Below the pieces are notes generated by a model. It was not told the origin of the DNA and did no database searches. It worked only from the letters and a program-made list of their open reading frames with translations. 7,061 bases of DNA from Deltaproteobacteria bacterium (GTDB lineage: Bacteria > Desulfobacterota > DSM-4660 > Desulfatiglandales > B25-G16), in NCBI GenBank assembly GCA_019308645.1, contig JAFDHR010000272.1, forward strand, positions 1 through 7,061, in the 5' to 3' direction. Position numbers and translations under genes: made by a program. Position 1 is the stretch's first letter, and every line of letters begins with the position of its first letter. Positions 1 to 5,281 of the stretch are shown piece by piece.

Positions 1-210
1 CTTACTGAAAGACATCCTGAATTTGAGATCGCAACATTATTGATTGTTGGTTTTCTGACGTTAATTATGGAACCGGTAACCTATATAGTAAACCTGGCAG
101 TATCTTTAGAAAAACATGGTTCGATAGCCTTTCTCTGGCTTGCACCTGTAGCAGTAACTCAGTCCTATGCATGTGTCAGATGGGTAATACGAAAAAATCT
201 TGATCAATGA
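1..210 (+). CDS. C-terminal fragment of a membrane protein
   Basis: An open frame enters from the left edge and runs 69 codons to a TGA. The visible part has two hydrophobic stretches. The first (about residues 10-32, around TLLIVGFLTLIMEPVTYIV) and the second (about residues 42-58, around SIAFLWLAPVAVTQSYA) are joined by a short polar link (SLEKHG). The chain ends in a basic tail (RWVIRKNLDQ), which suggests a cytoplasmic C terminus under the positive-inside rule. I do not recognise the family and the start lies outside the window. It could be a non-coding run of open frame, but hydrophobic segments with charged ends and a plausible end point make a real gene more likely. Confidence 0.55.
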   Translation, partial: LTERHPEFEIATLLIVGFLTLIMEPVTYIVNLAVSLEKHGSIAFLWLAPVAVTQSYACVRWVIRKNLDQ

Positions 211-246
211 ACTATCATGACCTATCGGCGACAACTAAGTATGAAA

Positions 247-437
247 GTAGTTGAGTGGTCAAATGTTTAAGTGGTTGAGTAGTAAAGCCGTTAACTTTAG
301 GCACTTTAGGCGCTTAAGCCCCGGCCCAGACCTGGTAATAGCAGACTCAGTAAAGATAAACCAGAATCGGTGATACATCAGAAGCAAATGCATATTCAAA
401 TGACGTCGCACCAGGGCGGGCTCACTTTAGGCACTTT
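247..437 (+). repeat. Short direct repeats (ACTTTAGGC and GTTGAGTGG types)
   Basis: The 9-mer ACTTTAGGC occurs in tandem at 294-302 and 303-311, followed by the related GCTTAAGCC. A 14-bp exact copy of the start of this tandem (ACTTTAGGCACTTT) recurs at 424-437, just before the small ORF at 441. Upstream, two 12-mers at 247-258 and 271-282 (GTAGTTGAGTGG and GTGGTTGAGTAG) match at 10 of 12 positions. This looks like a fragment of a dispersed, simple-repeat-like intergenic family. Function is unknown. Confidence 0.5.
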
Positions 438-440
438 CAT

Positions 441-587
441 ATGAAATATACATGTGTAGCTTATCGGTCTGAGATGACACTTCTGGGCCTAAAAAGGAGA
501 TTAGAAGAAGAAAATCTGAGTGAAGAGGAGAAGGCTCTAATACTTCAGGAGATTGAGGAATTGGAAAAGGCAATGAAAATGAATTAG
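441..587 (+). CDS. Small highly charged helical protein, 48 aa, unrecognised
   Basis: ATG at 441 to TAG at 587 gives 48 residues. The N terminus (MKYTCVAYRSEM) is uncharged to weakly basic. The remainder is very rich in Glu, Lys and Leu (RLEEENLSEEEKALILQEIE region) and should form one long amphipathic helix or a two-helix hairpin. Coding-like composition, with no rare residues or low-complexity Ser/Arg runs, favours a real small gene. An internal ATG at 474 would give a 37-residue form. Neither start has a strong Shine-Dalgarno, which keeps confidence moderate. The ACTTTAGGC repeat ends only three bases before the first ATG. I assign no function. Confidence 0.45.
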   Translation: MKYTCVAYRSEMTLLGLKRRLEEENLSEEEKALILQEIEELEKAMKMN

Positions 588-876
588 GATAATATACCGA
601 CCTATCCTTAGAAGAATTCTAGTACAGAACTATTTTCCGGTGAGATTAAGTACAAAGAAACGGCTTGAGGTTATGATTAGCACAACAATAGTGAAATTTG
701 CCCAGATTGCAGGTTGATGGCACGAAACTAACATTTTCGGAATTGATCTCTTTTATAAGAATTATCAAGTTTTTTGTATAACATTCAATTTGTGGAGTTA
801 TACAGATAGAAAATCCCCTAAAAACCCAAAATCTCACTTCTCAATCTATTGAATTTTTTAAGATAGACAGAAACTA
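588..876. other. Intergenic, nothing convincing seen
   Basis: About 290 AT-rich bases separate the small ORF from the promoter-like box before the lipoprotein gene. Open frames here are short, have no ribosome binding site and encode unconvincing peptides on both strands. No hairpin with a T-run, tRNA or repeat was seen. Confidence 0.5.
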
Positions 877-882
877 TATAAT
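877..882 (+). promoter_or_regulatory. Candidate -10 box for the lipoprotein gene
   Basis: A perfect TATAAT lies 31 bases before the ATG at 913. The matching -35 is poor: TTGAAT at 849-854 is 22 bases away, too far for a normal spacer, and the 17-base position holds only T-rich sequence. If used, transcription would start near 889 and give a short leader carrying the AGGAGG site. Confidence 0.35.
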
Positions 883-912
883 CACTGGTTGGCCGCTTAC
901 AGGAGGAAGACC

Positions 913-1278
913 ATGGGACAAATTTTTGTTCTCTGTCTTTCGTTGATAGTCGTCGCATGCGCGACACCTTACCAGCGAGTCGGAACAACCATTGCGGGGG
1001 GGTATTCAAGCAATCGCCTGTCAACGGAAGCATTTGAAGTCCGCTTCGACGGCAATGGATTCACTGACCCGAAGCGCACCTATGACTTCGCATTCTTGCG
1101 TGCCGCTGAGGTCGCTATTGAGCACAACTTTCCTTATTTCGTGCTCATCGGGCACCAAGACGATACATCGTCAGAAATAATTTATGGTAACCCTACATCT
1201 TACACAACCGGGACAGCAACCTCTTATGGCGGCTACGGAACGTTTCGCGGCAGCGCAAGTCACCTGCCAATGCGATAG
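913..1278 (+). CDS. CC0125/CC1285-like lipoprotein, 121 aa, possibly short at the C terminus
   Basis: Predicted lipoprotein of unknown function, exported and lipidated at Cys16 (lipobox VVAC, residues 13-16) after a hydrophobic segment. The mature part begins ATPYQRVG and continues with a Gly-Gly-Tyr-Ser element, FEVRFDGNGF, and RAAEVAIEHNFPYFVLIG. This order (Y..VG...GGYS / F.VRF.GN / LLRAAE...G...F) is that of the CC0125/CC1285 lipoprotein group as I remember it. ATG 913 is chosen because AGGAGG (901-906) lies six bases upstream. An in-frame TTG at 889 would add MAAYRRKT, giving the signal peptide a basic N-region but having no Shine-Dalgarno. The end is a Ser/Thr/Gly/Tyr-rich stretch stopping at LPMR. 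Relatives, as I recall, usually continue further, so the 3' end may have been replaced by the GC-rich DNA that follows. Confidence 0.75.
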   Translation: MGQIFVLCLSLIVVACATPYQRVGTTIAGGYSSNRLSTEAFEVRFDGNGFTDPKRTYDFAFLRAAEVAIEHNFPYFVLIGHQDDTSSEIIYGNPTSYTTGTATSYGGYGTFRGSASHLPMR

Positions 1279-1284
1279 TGAAAT

Positions 1285-1425
1285 GAGGAGGCAACCGGGC
1301 AATGGTTGCCTGCCGGCGAGGAAGACGGTGAGGGGCGCCCGAGACCGGAGCGGCGGAGACGGCCGGAACCGGCTTCGTCTCGAGAGTTGACTTGGGGGCT
1401 GCCTTCTGGTATGGCACCGGCAACA
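1285..1425. other. GC-rich island, no gene recognised
   Basis: About 140 bases, roughly 70 percent G+C by eye, lie between the lipoprotein stop and an abrupt switch to very AT-rich DNA at about 1425. Short open frames on both strands read as Arg/Pro-rich shadow peptides. It may be a remnant of unrelated DNA joined to the left side of the integron. Confidence 0.35.
1289..1311 (+). terminator. Perfect 8-bp hairpin just after the lipoprotein gene
   Basis: AGGCAACC (1289-1296) and GGTTGCCT (1304-1311) are perfectly complementary around a 7-base loop, starting 10 bases after the stop codon. No T-run follows, so it is not a standard intrinsic terminator. It may act as an mRNA 3' stabiliser or be incidental. 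Confidence 0.3.
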
Positions 1426-1495
1426 AATTTCTACCAAATAGAATTTAAATCTTGACGGTAAATAAAAATTTGGGTATCAATAAAATATTACCTTC

Positions 1496-2861
1496 CTATT
1501 CAAAATCAGCGGGGCTCTGGACTGAAAGTCCCGGCCTGTTTAGGACATGCGTATAGATCATGGTTGTGGTGACATCCGCATGTCCCAGGAGTTCTTGCAC
1601 CGTACGGATATCATAACGCGCCTCCAGGAGATGCCTGGCAAAGGAGTGACGTAAGGTGCGGCAACTGACCTTCTTGTTTATTCCCGCTCGCAAGGCCGCC
1701 TCTTTCACGGCCTTCTGCACGAGGTTTTCATTGATATGATGCCGCCGCACACCGCCACTTCGAGGATCCACCGAAAGGCTCTTGGTAGGGAACACGTACT
1801 GCCAGATCCACGGAGGCCGCCTTTGGATATTTGCGGGCCAACGCCGGCCAAATATAAACTCCGGGAACCCCCTTGGCTTGATCCTTTTCATAAATAATCT
1901 TGACCCGGGCAAGATGTTCCTGCAACGGAACGACAAAGCGTTCCGGCAGCATCGTTACCCGGTCCTTCTGTCCCTTGCCATCCCGCACCATGATCTGATT
2001 GCGGCCGAAGTCAATGTCCTTAACCCTGAGACGTACACACTCCATAAGCCGCAAGCCGCCTCCATACATCAATCCGGCCATGAGCGTGCTAATCCCTTCC
2101 ATCTGATCAAAAAGGGCCTGGACTTCACCCCTGGTCATCACCTCGGGCAACCGCTGCGGACGCTTGGCCCTCACAAACGTCTCCATCTCACCAAAGGGCT
2201 TCTTTAGGGCATGATTGAAAAAAAACACCAATGCATTGAGGGCCTGGTTTTGGGTGCTGGCTGCAACCTCCCTCTCAATCGCGAGATAGTCAAGGTATTC
2301 CTTCACCGCGCAGGTCGCATCAATCCCCCTCGGGTCAGCGTAACCTTGAAAGGCTATGAAGCGCCTTACCCAATCAAGATAGGCTTTCTCTGTCCGGATC
2401 GAGTAATGGCGGCTGCGAATTTCGGTCTTCAGGGCATCTATCGGTGGAGAAAAAAGCCGCTCAACCTCGCCAGGAATCACCCGATCGCGGAAAGCGCCCG
2501 TCTTAGGAGCAAACCGTGTGGCCCGTTTCTTTTTTTCAGTCTCCGGCGCCGGTTCTTTCGTGCCCTCAGGTGCATAATCAGGAAGAAACGCCTCGTAGAG
2601 AATCTTCAGGGCGTGCTCGGCCTGCCTTGGCTGCCAGTCCTCGATGCCCGGCCGTTTACCCAGATCGGCAAGAAAGGCTTCAATATCCTGACGCGAACGA
2701 TGGCGCAATCGCTTCCCGGGCAGAAAATTAACAAAGGCCTGCGCCCATTTGACATAAAAAAGCGAACGATCGGGCTGCACCCGGTTATCCTCCACACAGG
2801 CTTTAAAAGCATCCCAAAATTTTTGAACCGCTGCAGATTGCTTTGGACTTTCTTCATTCAT
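1496..2861 (-). pseudogene. intI: Integron integrase (IntI-type tyrosine recombinase), frameshifted and with a catalytic His replaced
   Basis: Tyrosine recombinase that would join cassettes by attI x attC recombination. Start ATG is at 2861. The frame runs 350 codons to about 1812, then continues one frame over from 1810 to TAG at 1496-1498 (104 codons), a rebuilt length near 454 aa. The IntI signature is clear: GGGLRLMECVRLRVKDIDF, KGQKDR, the IntI-specific insert around ALARKYPKA, then [18 protein letters not shown] and TMIYTHVL. Catalytic residues in rebuilt numbering are R271, Lys 296/299, R404, H427 and Tyr436. The first position of the HxxRH motif (401) is Arg (CRTLRHSF; family HTLRHSF). 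The break lies in the IntI-specific insert region, at C1811, as one extra base or two lost. About 140 residues precede the usual IntI core-binding domain, and residues 13-92 themselves resemble a second SAM-like domain. It faces away from the cassettes, the classical layout. The family call is firm. A sequencing error could explain the frameshift but would need to coincide with the odd His-to-Arg change. Confidence 0.93.
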
Positions 2862-2900
2862 AAAAACTACCCAATTCAAGTGGTTAATTTACAACTTACA

Positions 2901-2909
2901 TGTTATGAT
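2901..2909 (+). promoter_or_regulatory. Candidate extended -10 element for the cassette array (Pc-like)
   Basis: TGTTATGAT at 2901-2909 is an extended -10 (TGn plus TATGAT) on the plus strand, pointing towards attI and the cassettes. The -35 region (TGGTTA at 2881-2886) is weak. It sits where integron Pc promoters are commonly found, between intI and attI, and is divergent from and interleaved with the integrase promoter. Confidence 0.3.
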
Positions 2910-2919
2910 AGGCAGAATT

Positions 2920-2949
2920 ATTATATTACTTTTAAAGACATTATCACAA
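2920..2949 (-). promoter_or_regulatory. Candidate integrase promoter
   Basis: On the minus strand, TTGTGA (2949-2944) and a perfect TATAAT (2925-2920) are separated by 18 bases. The start site would be near 2912, leaving a leader of about 50 bases before ATG 2861. No LexA operator was recognised. Confidence 0.4.
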
Positions 2950-2980
2950 CATCTTGACATTGTTCAATATTTTTTTTAAA

Positions 2981-3022
2981 GGAGGTGGTGCGTATGTGCT
3001 ATGTATTTATTATAATTGAATA
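2981..3022 (+). other. Leader mini-ORF with a strong ribosome binding site, interrupted by the IS
   Basis: GGAGGTGG (2981-2988) precedes ATG 2994 by five bases. With the IS and one copy of the 12-bp repeat removed, the frame reads MCYVFIIIE and stops at a TAA made from 3021-3022 plus 4622, giving nine codons. In class 1 integrons a short ORF in attI1 (ORF-11) boosts translation of cassettes lacking their own ribosome binding site, and this looks like an analogue. In the present arrangement the frame runs on into the IS end instead. Confidence 0.4.
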
Positions 3023-4303
3023 TAGGGCTTCCCAAAAATCAATTTTGGGTGCCCAACGTTCTTTGACATCAAGCCGTACTTTATCATCACAACCCATTCT
3101 ATGGGCTGTTAAAGCTACTAATAAAACGGTGATATGAGCAATTGTACAATGATTTCTTACAGCCCTGAGCCCCCTGACTGTTGGCTTTTGCATTGAAATG
3201 GATAAGAGCCTAGAAAATACTCTTTCAACTGAAGTTCTTGTATTATAGATCTCTTTGAATCTGTGGGTACCATAATTTATTTTCTCTCGAATGCTGGGAG
3301 TCATACGAATGAGAACGTTACAGCCTTTCTGTTTTAAAAACTTGGGATGCCATGCTGGACAAAGGAGGTACTGCCCTCGAAATTCTTTGGACCAATGTAA
3401 AGGGCAACTATATTGTAAGTAGGTTATCCCTTTAGTAGTCATTTTTCCTTTTCGATACATTGGTAGATCTGCCTGGCAATATACCTTGTGTTTTTTAACG
3501 GTGTATGGTGTATTTTGACTATTGCGTGGATTCCTTGGAATCATGGCCTCGGCCTTCATTTCTTCTATAATATATTTGAGGATTTCTTCAACATCATAAT
3601 TTGCATCCGCAGCAACAACTTTGATAGGCAAGGAGAAATCTTTAGTGAGATTTTTTAACATTGATAGCCCCACTCGCTTTTCATCTTTATTAGCTTGTAG
3701 CGTCATCTCAGCAATGGGTAGTTCTGATTCCAGATCATTGATGATGTGATTTCGATAACCCCAAAAATAGTGGATCTCCTTTTTAAATGGACTTGGAAAA
3801 TGGATACTGACCCCAAGTCTTGCGTCTTTGTCTCCAGAAGGGAGGTGGTACTTCTCATAACGATCTTTAATGGAAGTCTTTAGATTATTTTCTTTTACAA
3901 AGGCTTCAATAGAGCAGGAATCCAGTGCAACACCATTGCCGGAGATAACCCCTTCATTGATGAGTTCTTGCACTAAAAATTCTCTCACGCTCTGGAAATA
4001 GCAATTGGGATTGGATCGTAAAAACTCAGAGAATCGTTCATCAGAAGGTGGTCTCTTCAAGGGGTTTAGGCCTAAAGGTTCAGAGATTGAAGGGTTGTTG
4101 CGCAGTTCAAATTCAAGCTCTACCAGCTTACCGATGCCTCTGAGGTTACGGTAAATCAACCCCTTTAAGAGAGCTTCTCTTGCAATAGGTGGTCTGCCAC
4201 GTAGAGACTTTCTTGAGGGGATCTTGGGTAAATTTTCAAAGAGCTTCTCGTAGTTCGTACTCGGAGCAATTGACTCCGGTGGTATAAGGCAACGTTGGTG
4301 CAT
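2999..4303 (-). CDS. DDE transposase of the insertion sequence (IS4/IS5/IS1182 superfamily type)
   Basis: Cut-and-paste transposase of 434 aa. The N-terminal part carries GRPPIAREALLKGLIYRNL (residues 36-54), typical of the DNA-binding region of DDE_Tnp_1-type enzymes. The catalytic triad is D128 (GVALDS), D233 (VVAADANYD) and E360 (YNTRTSVERVFSRL). The last block gives Y353-x2-R356-x3-E360, but the Lys of the IS4 YREK motif is absent, so an IS5/IS1182-like group is possible. ATG 4303 is chosen over ATG 4315 because GGAGG (4313-4309) lies five bases upstream of it, whereas 4315 has no ribosome site. Oddly, the frame runs through the left inverted repeat, which encodes FWEAL, and ends at a TAG 24 bases outside the element, so the last eight or so residues come from integron DNA. 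A leader hairpin overlaps its ribosome site. The gene looks intact. Confidence 0.9.
   Translation of the reverse strand: MHQRCLIPPESIAPSTNYEKLFENLPKIPSRKSLRGRPPIAREALLKGLIYRNLRGIGKLVELEFELRNNPSISEPLGLNPLKRPPSDERFSEFLRSNPNCYFQSVREFLVQELINEGVISGNGVALDSCSIEAFVKENNLKTSIKDRYEKYHLPSGDKDARLGVSIHFPSPFKKEIHYFWGYRNHIINDLESELPIAEMTLQANKDEKRVGLSMLKNLTKDFSLPIKVVAADANYDVEEILKYIIEEMKAEAMIPRNPRNSQNTPYTVKKHKVYCQADLPMYRKGKMTTKGITYLQYSCPLHWSKEFRGQYLLCPAWHPKFLKQKGCNVLIRMTPSIREKINYGTHRFKEIYNTRTSVERVFSRLLSISMQKPTVRGLRAVRNHCTIAHITVLLVALTAHRMGCDDKVRLDVKERWAPKIDFWEALYSIIINT
3011..3022 (+). repeat. Target-site duplication, left copy
   Basis: TATAATTGAATA is repeated exactly at 4610-4621 and flanks the IS. The matching bases stop at both outer edges, as expected for a duplication made on insertion. 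AT-rich sequence makes 12 matches less improbable than usual, but the position beside matching inverted ends supports it. Confidence 0.75.
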
Positions 4304-4356
4304 GGTATCCTCCATTTTTGGGAAGGTATGGTAAAAATTCCCTGATGAAGGATACC
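4304..4356 (-). promoter_or_regulatory. Stem-loop in the transposase leader that could hide its ribosome binding site
   Basis: Read on the minus strand, GGTATCC (4356-4350) pairs with GGATACC (4310-4304), which sits directly between GGAGG and the ATG. Inside it, GGGAA (4344-4340) pairs with TTCCC (4324-4320). Transcripts entering from outside the element would include both arms and mask the start. Similar leaders in IS10 and IS50 block translation from read-through transcripts, so this is an inferred parallel. Confidence 0.4.
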
Positions 4357-4419
4357 AAAATCTTTAGGTTTAGGATGAGATTTTAAATAAATGCCAATAA
4401 GTTAAATTAAAATAAAAAT

Positions 4420-4609
4420 GGGTCTTCCCAAAAATATCTCTTCCTAAACCGGCCAAAATGGTGTCTAAAAAATTGGGTAAAATTAGTTAAATTTGTTTTT
4501 CAAACCATATAACCAATTGATAATACTAGCATTTTTCTGGTTTAGGAAATGGCATTTGTAATGCCCTGTAACTATCTGATATTGTTGCCTTTTTAATTTT
4601 GGGAAAGGC
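4420..4609. repeat. Non-coding right part of the IS with repeated terminal motifs
   Basis: This 190-base AT-rich stretch begins with GGGTCTTCCCAAAAA, a near copy of the left IS end in the same orientation, and finishes with the right IS end in the opposite orientation. TTCCTAAACC (4441-4450) and GGTTTAGGAA (4539-4548) form a perfect 10-bp inverted repeat inside it. A small hairpin, GGCATT/AATGCC, lies at 4551-4565. It could be the transposase-binding subterminal region, or a MITE-like element with its own inverted ends embedded beside the transposase unit. Confidence 0.4.
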
Positions 4610-4621
4610 TATAATTGAATA
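4610..4621 (+). repeat. Target-site duplication, right copy (contains a TATAAT box)
   Basis: Exact copy of 3011-3022. Its first six bases are TATAAT, placed immediately after the right IS end and pointing at cassette 1. The best -35 partner inside the IS is TTGCCT (4585-4590), 19 bases away, so a hybrid promoter is possible but not strong. Confidence 0.7.
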
Positions 4622-4625
4622 ATTA

Positions 4626-4676
4626 GTTTAGGCAATTGTTTTGTAATATATTTTTTCTGTCCAATATATGTTGGGC
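4626..4676 (+). other. attI: attI integron attachment site (right part, with crossover point)
   Basis: GTTGGGC at 4670-4676 fits the core GTTRRRY, with the crossover between G4670 and T4671. GTCCAAT (4659-4665) is its imperfect inverted partner and would be the L site. GTTTAGGC (4626-4633) is a further R-like motif in the position of the accessory direct repeats known in attI1. The first cassette's own R'' (GCCCAAC) complements GTTGGGC exactly, which fixes the crossover. With the IS removed, this point lies about 210 bases from the integrase start. Confidence 0.75.
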
Positions 4677-4689
4677 GGCTTATAATGCA

Positions 4690-5244
4690 ATGGAAAATGA
4701 AATGATAAAAGGTAAACTTGAAACTATAAACAAGCTATCAGCTAGTGAACGTCAACTTAAAGAAGCTATTCGGTTATTATTTGAGCAACGTGATCCCGTT
4801 TCTATCCATACCCTTACGGCTGCTGCTTATCAGATACTGCATGATATTTCAAAAAAGAAAGGTTATTCAAGCTTTCTAAAAGATTTTGTTGCAGAAAAAG
4901 TTGTTAAAGAAGAGCGCCGAAAAGATTGGATTAGATTAATAAATAAAGCTCAAAATTTTTTTAAACACGCTGATAAAGACGATACAGATATAATTGAATT
5001 CAGTTCAGAAACTACAGCTTTTCTGATTTTTGATGCTGTTGAAATGTACAGACATTTAACAGGTGGAATTTTCTATGAAGCTCAAGTCTTTATAATGTGG
5101 TTTATTCTTAAATATGAAGATTTTTTGCTTGAGGGAAATTTTAAACAGCTTGTTAAACAGGCAAAAAAAAGTGGTCCGTCCTCAGATAATATTAATGCTT
5201 TTTTAGATTTGCTATATAATCCAAGCGTAATAAATCAAGCTTAA
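4690..5244 (+). CDS. Cassette 1 first gene: unrecognised helical protein, 184 aa
   Basis: Soluble, mostly alpha-helical protein of unknown function. The N terminus (MENEMIKGKLETINKLSASE) is followed by a helix with LTAAAYQILHDISKKKGY, a WIRLINKAQNFFKHADKD block at about residues 91-108, and FLIFDAVEMYRHLTGG. No signal peptide or membrane segment is seen. ATG 4690 is chosen because it is the first in-frame start inside the cassette, 19 bases after its first base. The frame is open further left, but that would cross the recombination point. ATG 4702 is an alternative. No Shine-Dalgarno precedes either, a common cassette feature that would make the leader ORF useful. The NFFKHAD element loosely recalls HEPN-type helical proteins, but the R-x4-6-H catalytic motif is not evident, so I do not assign it. 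Confidence 0.8.
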   Translation: MENEMIKGKLETINKLSASERQLKEAIRLLFEQRDPVSIHTLTAAAYQILHDISKKKGYSSFLKDFVAEKVVKEERRKDWIRLINKAQNFFKHADKDDTDIIEFSSETTAFLIFDAVEMYRHLTGGIFYEAQVFIMWFILKYEDFLLEGNFKQLVKQAKKSGPSSDNINAFLDLLYNPSVINQA

Positions 5245-5281
5245 ACATTTGAAGCGAAAATAAAGTGAAGGAGAGGAAAGA

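Larger units (their letters stand above)
3023..4609 (-). mobile_element. Insertion sequence with DDE transposase, about 1.59 kb, inserted in the integron attI/leader
   Basis: Limits come from the flanking 12-bp direct repeat and imperfect inverted ends. The left end reads TAGGGCTTCCCAAAA and the right end, read inwards, GCCTTTCCCAAAA, with TTCCCAAAA shared exactly. It contains one transposase gene on the minus strand and about 300 non-coding bases on its upstream side. Further copies of the terminal motif lie inside: inverted TTTTGGG at 3044-3050, ATTTTTGGGAAG at 4314-4325 and GGGTCTTCCCAAAAA at 4420-4434. The ends could therefore be mis-set by a few bases. A 12-bp duplication is in the range known for IS4-type elements. 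Family assignment stays open. Confidence 0.8.

Noticed and set aside
646..837. Minus-strand open frame of 63 codons in the intergenic region
   Set aside because: No ribosome binding site, unbalanced Cys/Ile-rich composition and no recognisable feature.
1452..1480. TTGACG...TATCAA promoter-like pair on the plus strand
   Set aside because: The -10 matches only four of six positions, and it would drive transcription antisense to the integrase with no gene to serve.
1812..1936. Programmed frameshift to explain the split integrase
   Set aside because: No slippery heptamer or stimulatory structure is evident at about 1811, IntI proteins are not known to use frameshifting, and the catalytic His is also changed.
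1782..2207. Plus-strand open frame of 141 codons
   Set aside because: Also antisense to IntI motifs such as GLRLMEC and KGQKDR; no ribosome binding site.
2211..2957. Long plus-strand open frame (248 codons) opposite the integrase
   Set aside because: It is the antisense shadow of the integrase. The minus strand encodes recognisable IntI motifs throughout, and the plus-strand translation is not protein-like.
2954..2980. TTGACA with TTTAAA as a Pc promoter
   Set aside because: The spacer is only 15 bases, the 17-base position reads TAAAGG, and the start site would fall within or after the ribosome site of the leader ORF.
3025..3054. GGGC..CCCAAAA / TTTTGGG..GCCC hairpin as a transposase terminator
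   Set aside because: It lies inside the transposase reading frame and is made from the IS end itself; no T-run follows in the transcribed direction.
4636..4689. Extended start (TTG at 4636) for the first cassette gene
   Set aside because: It would begin outside the cassette and cross the attI crossover at 4670/4671. ATG 4690 is the first start within the cassette.
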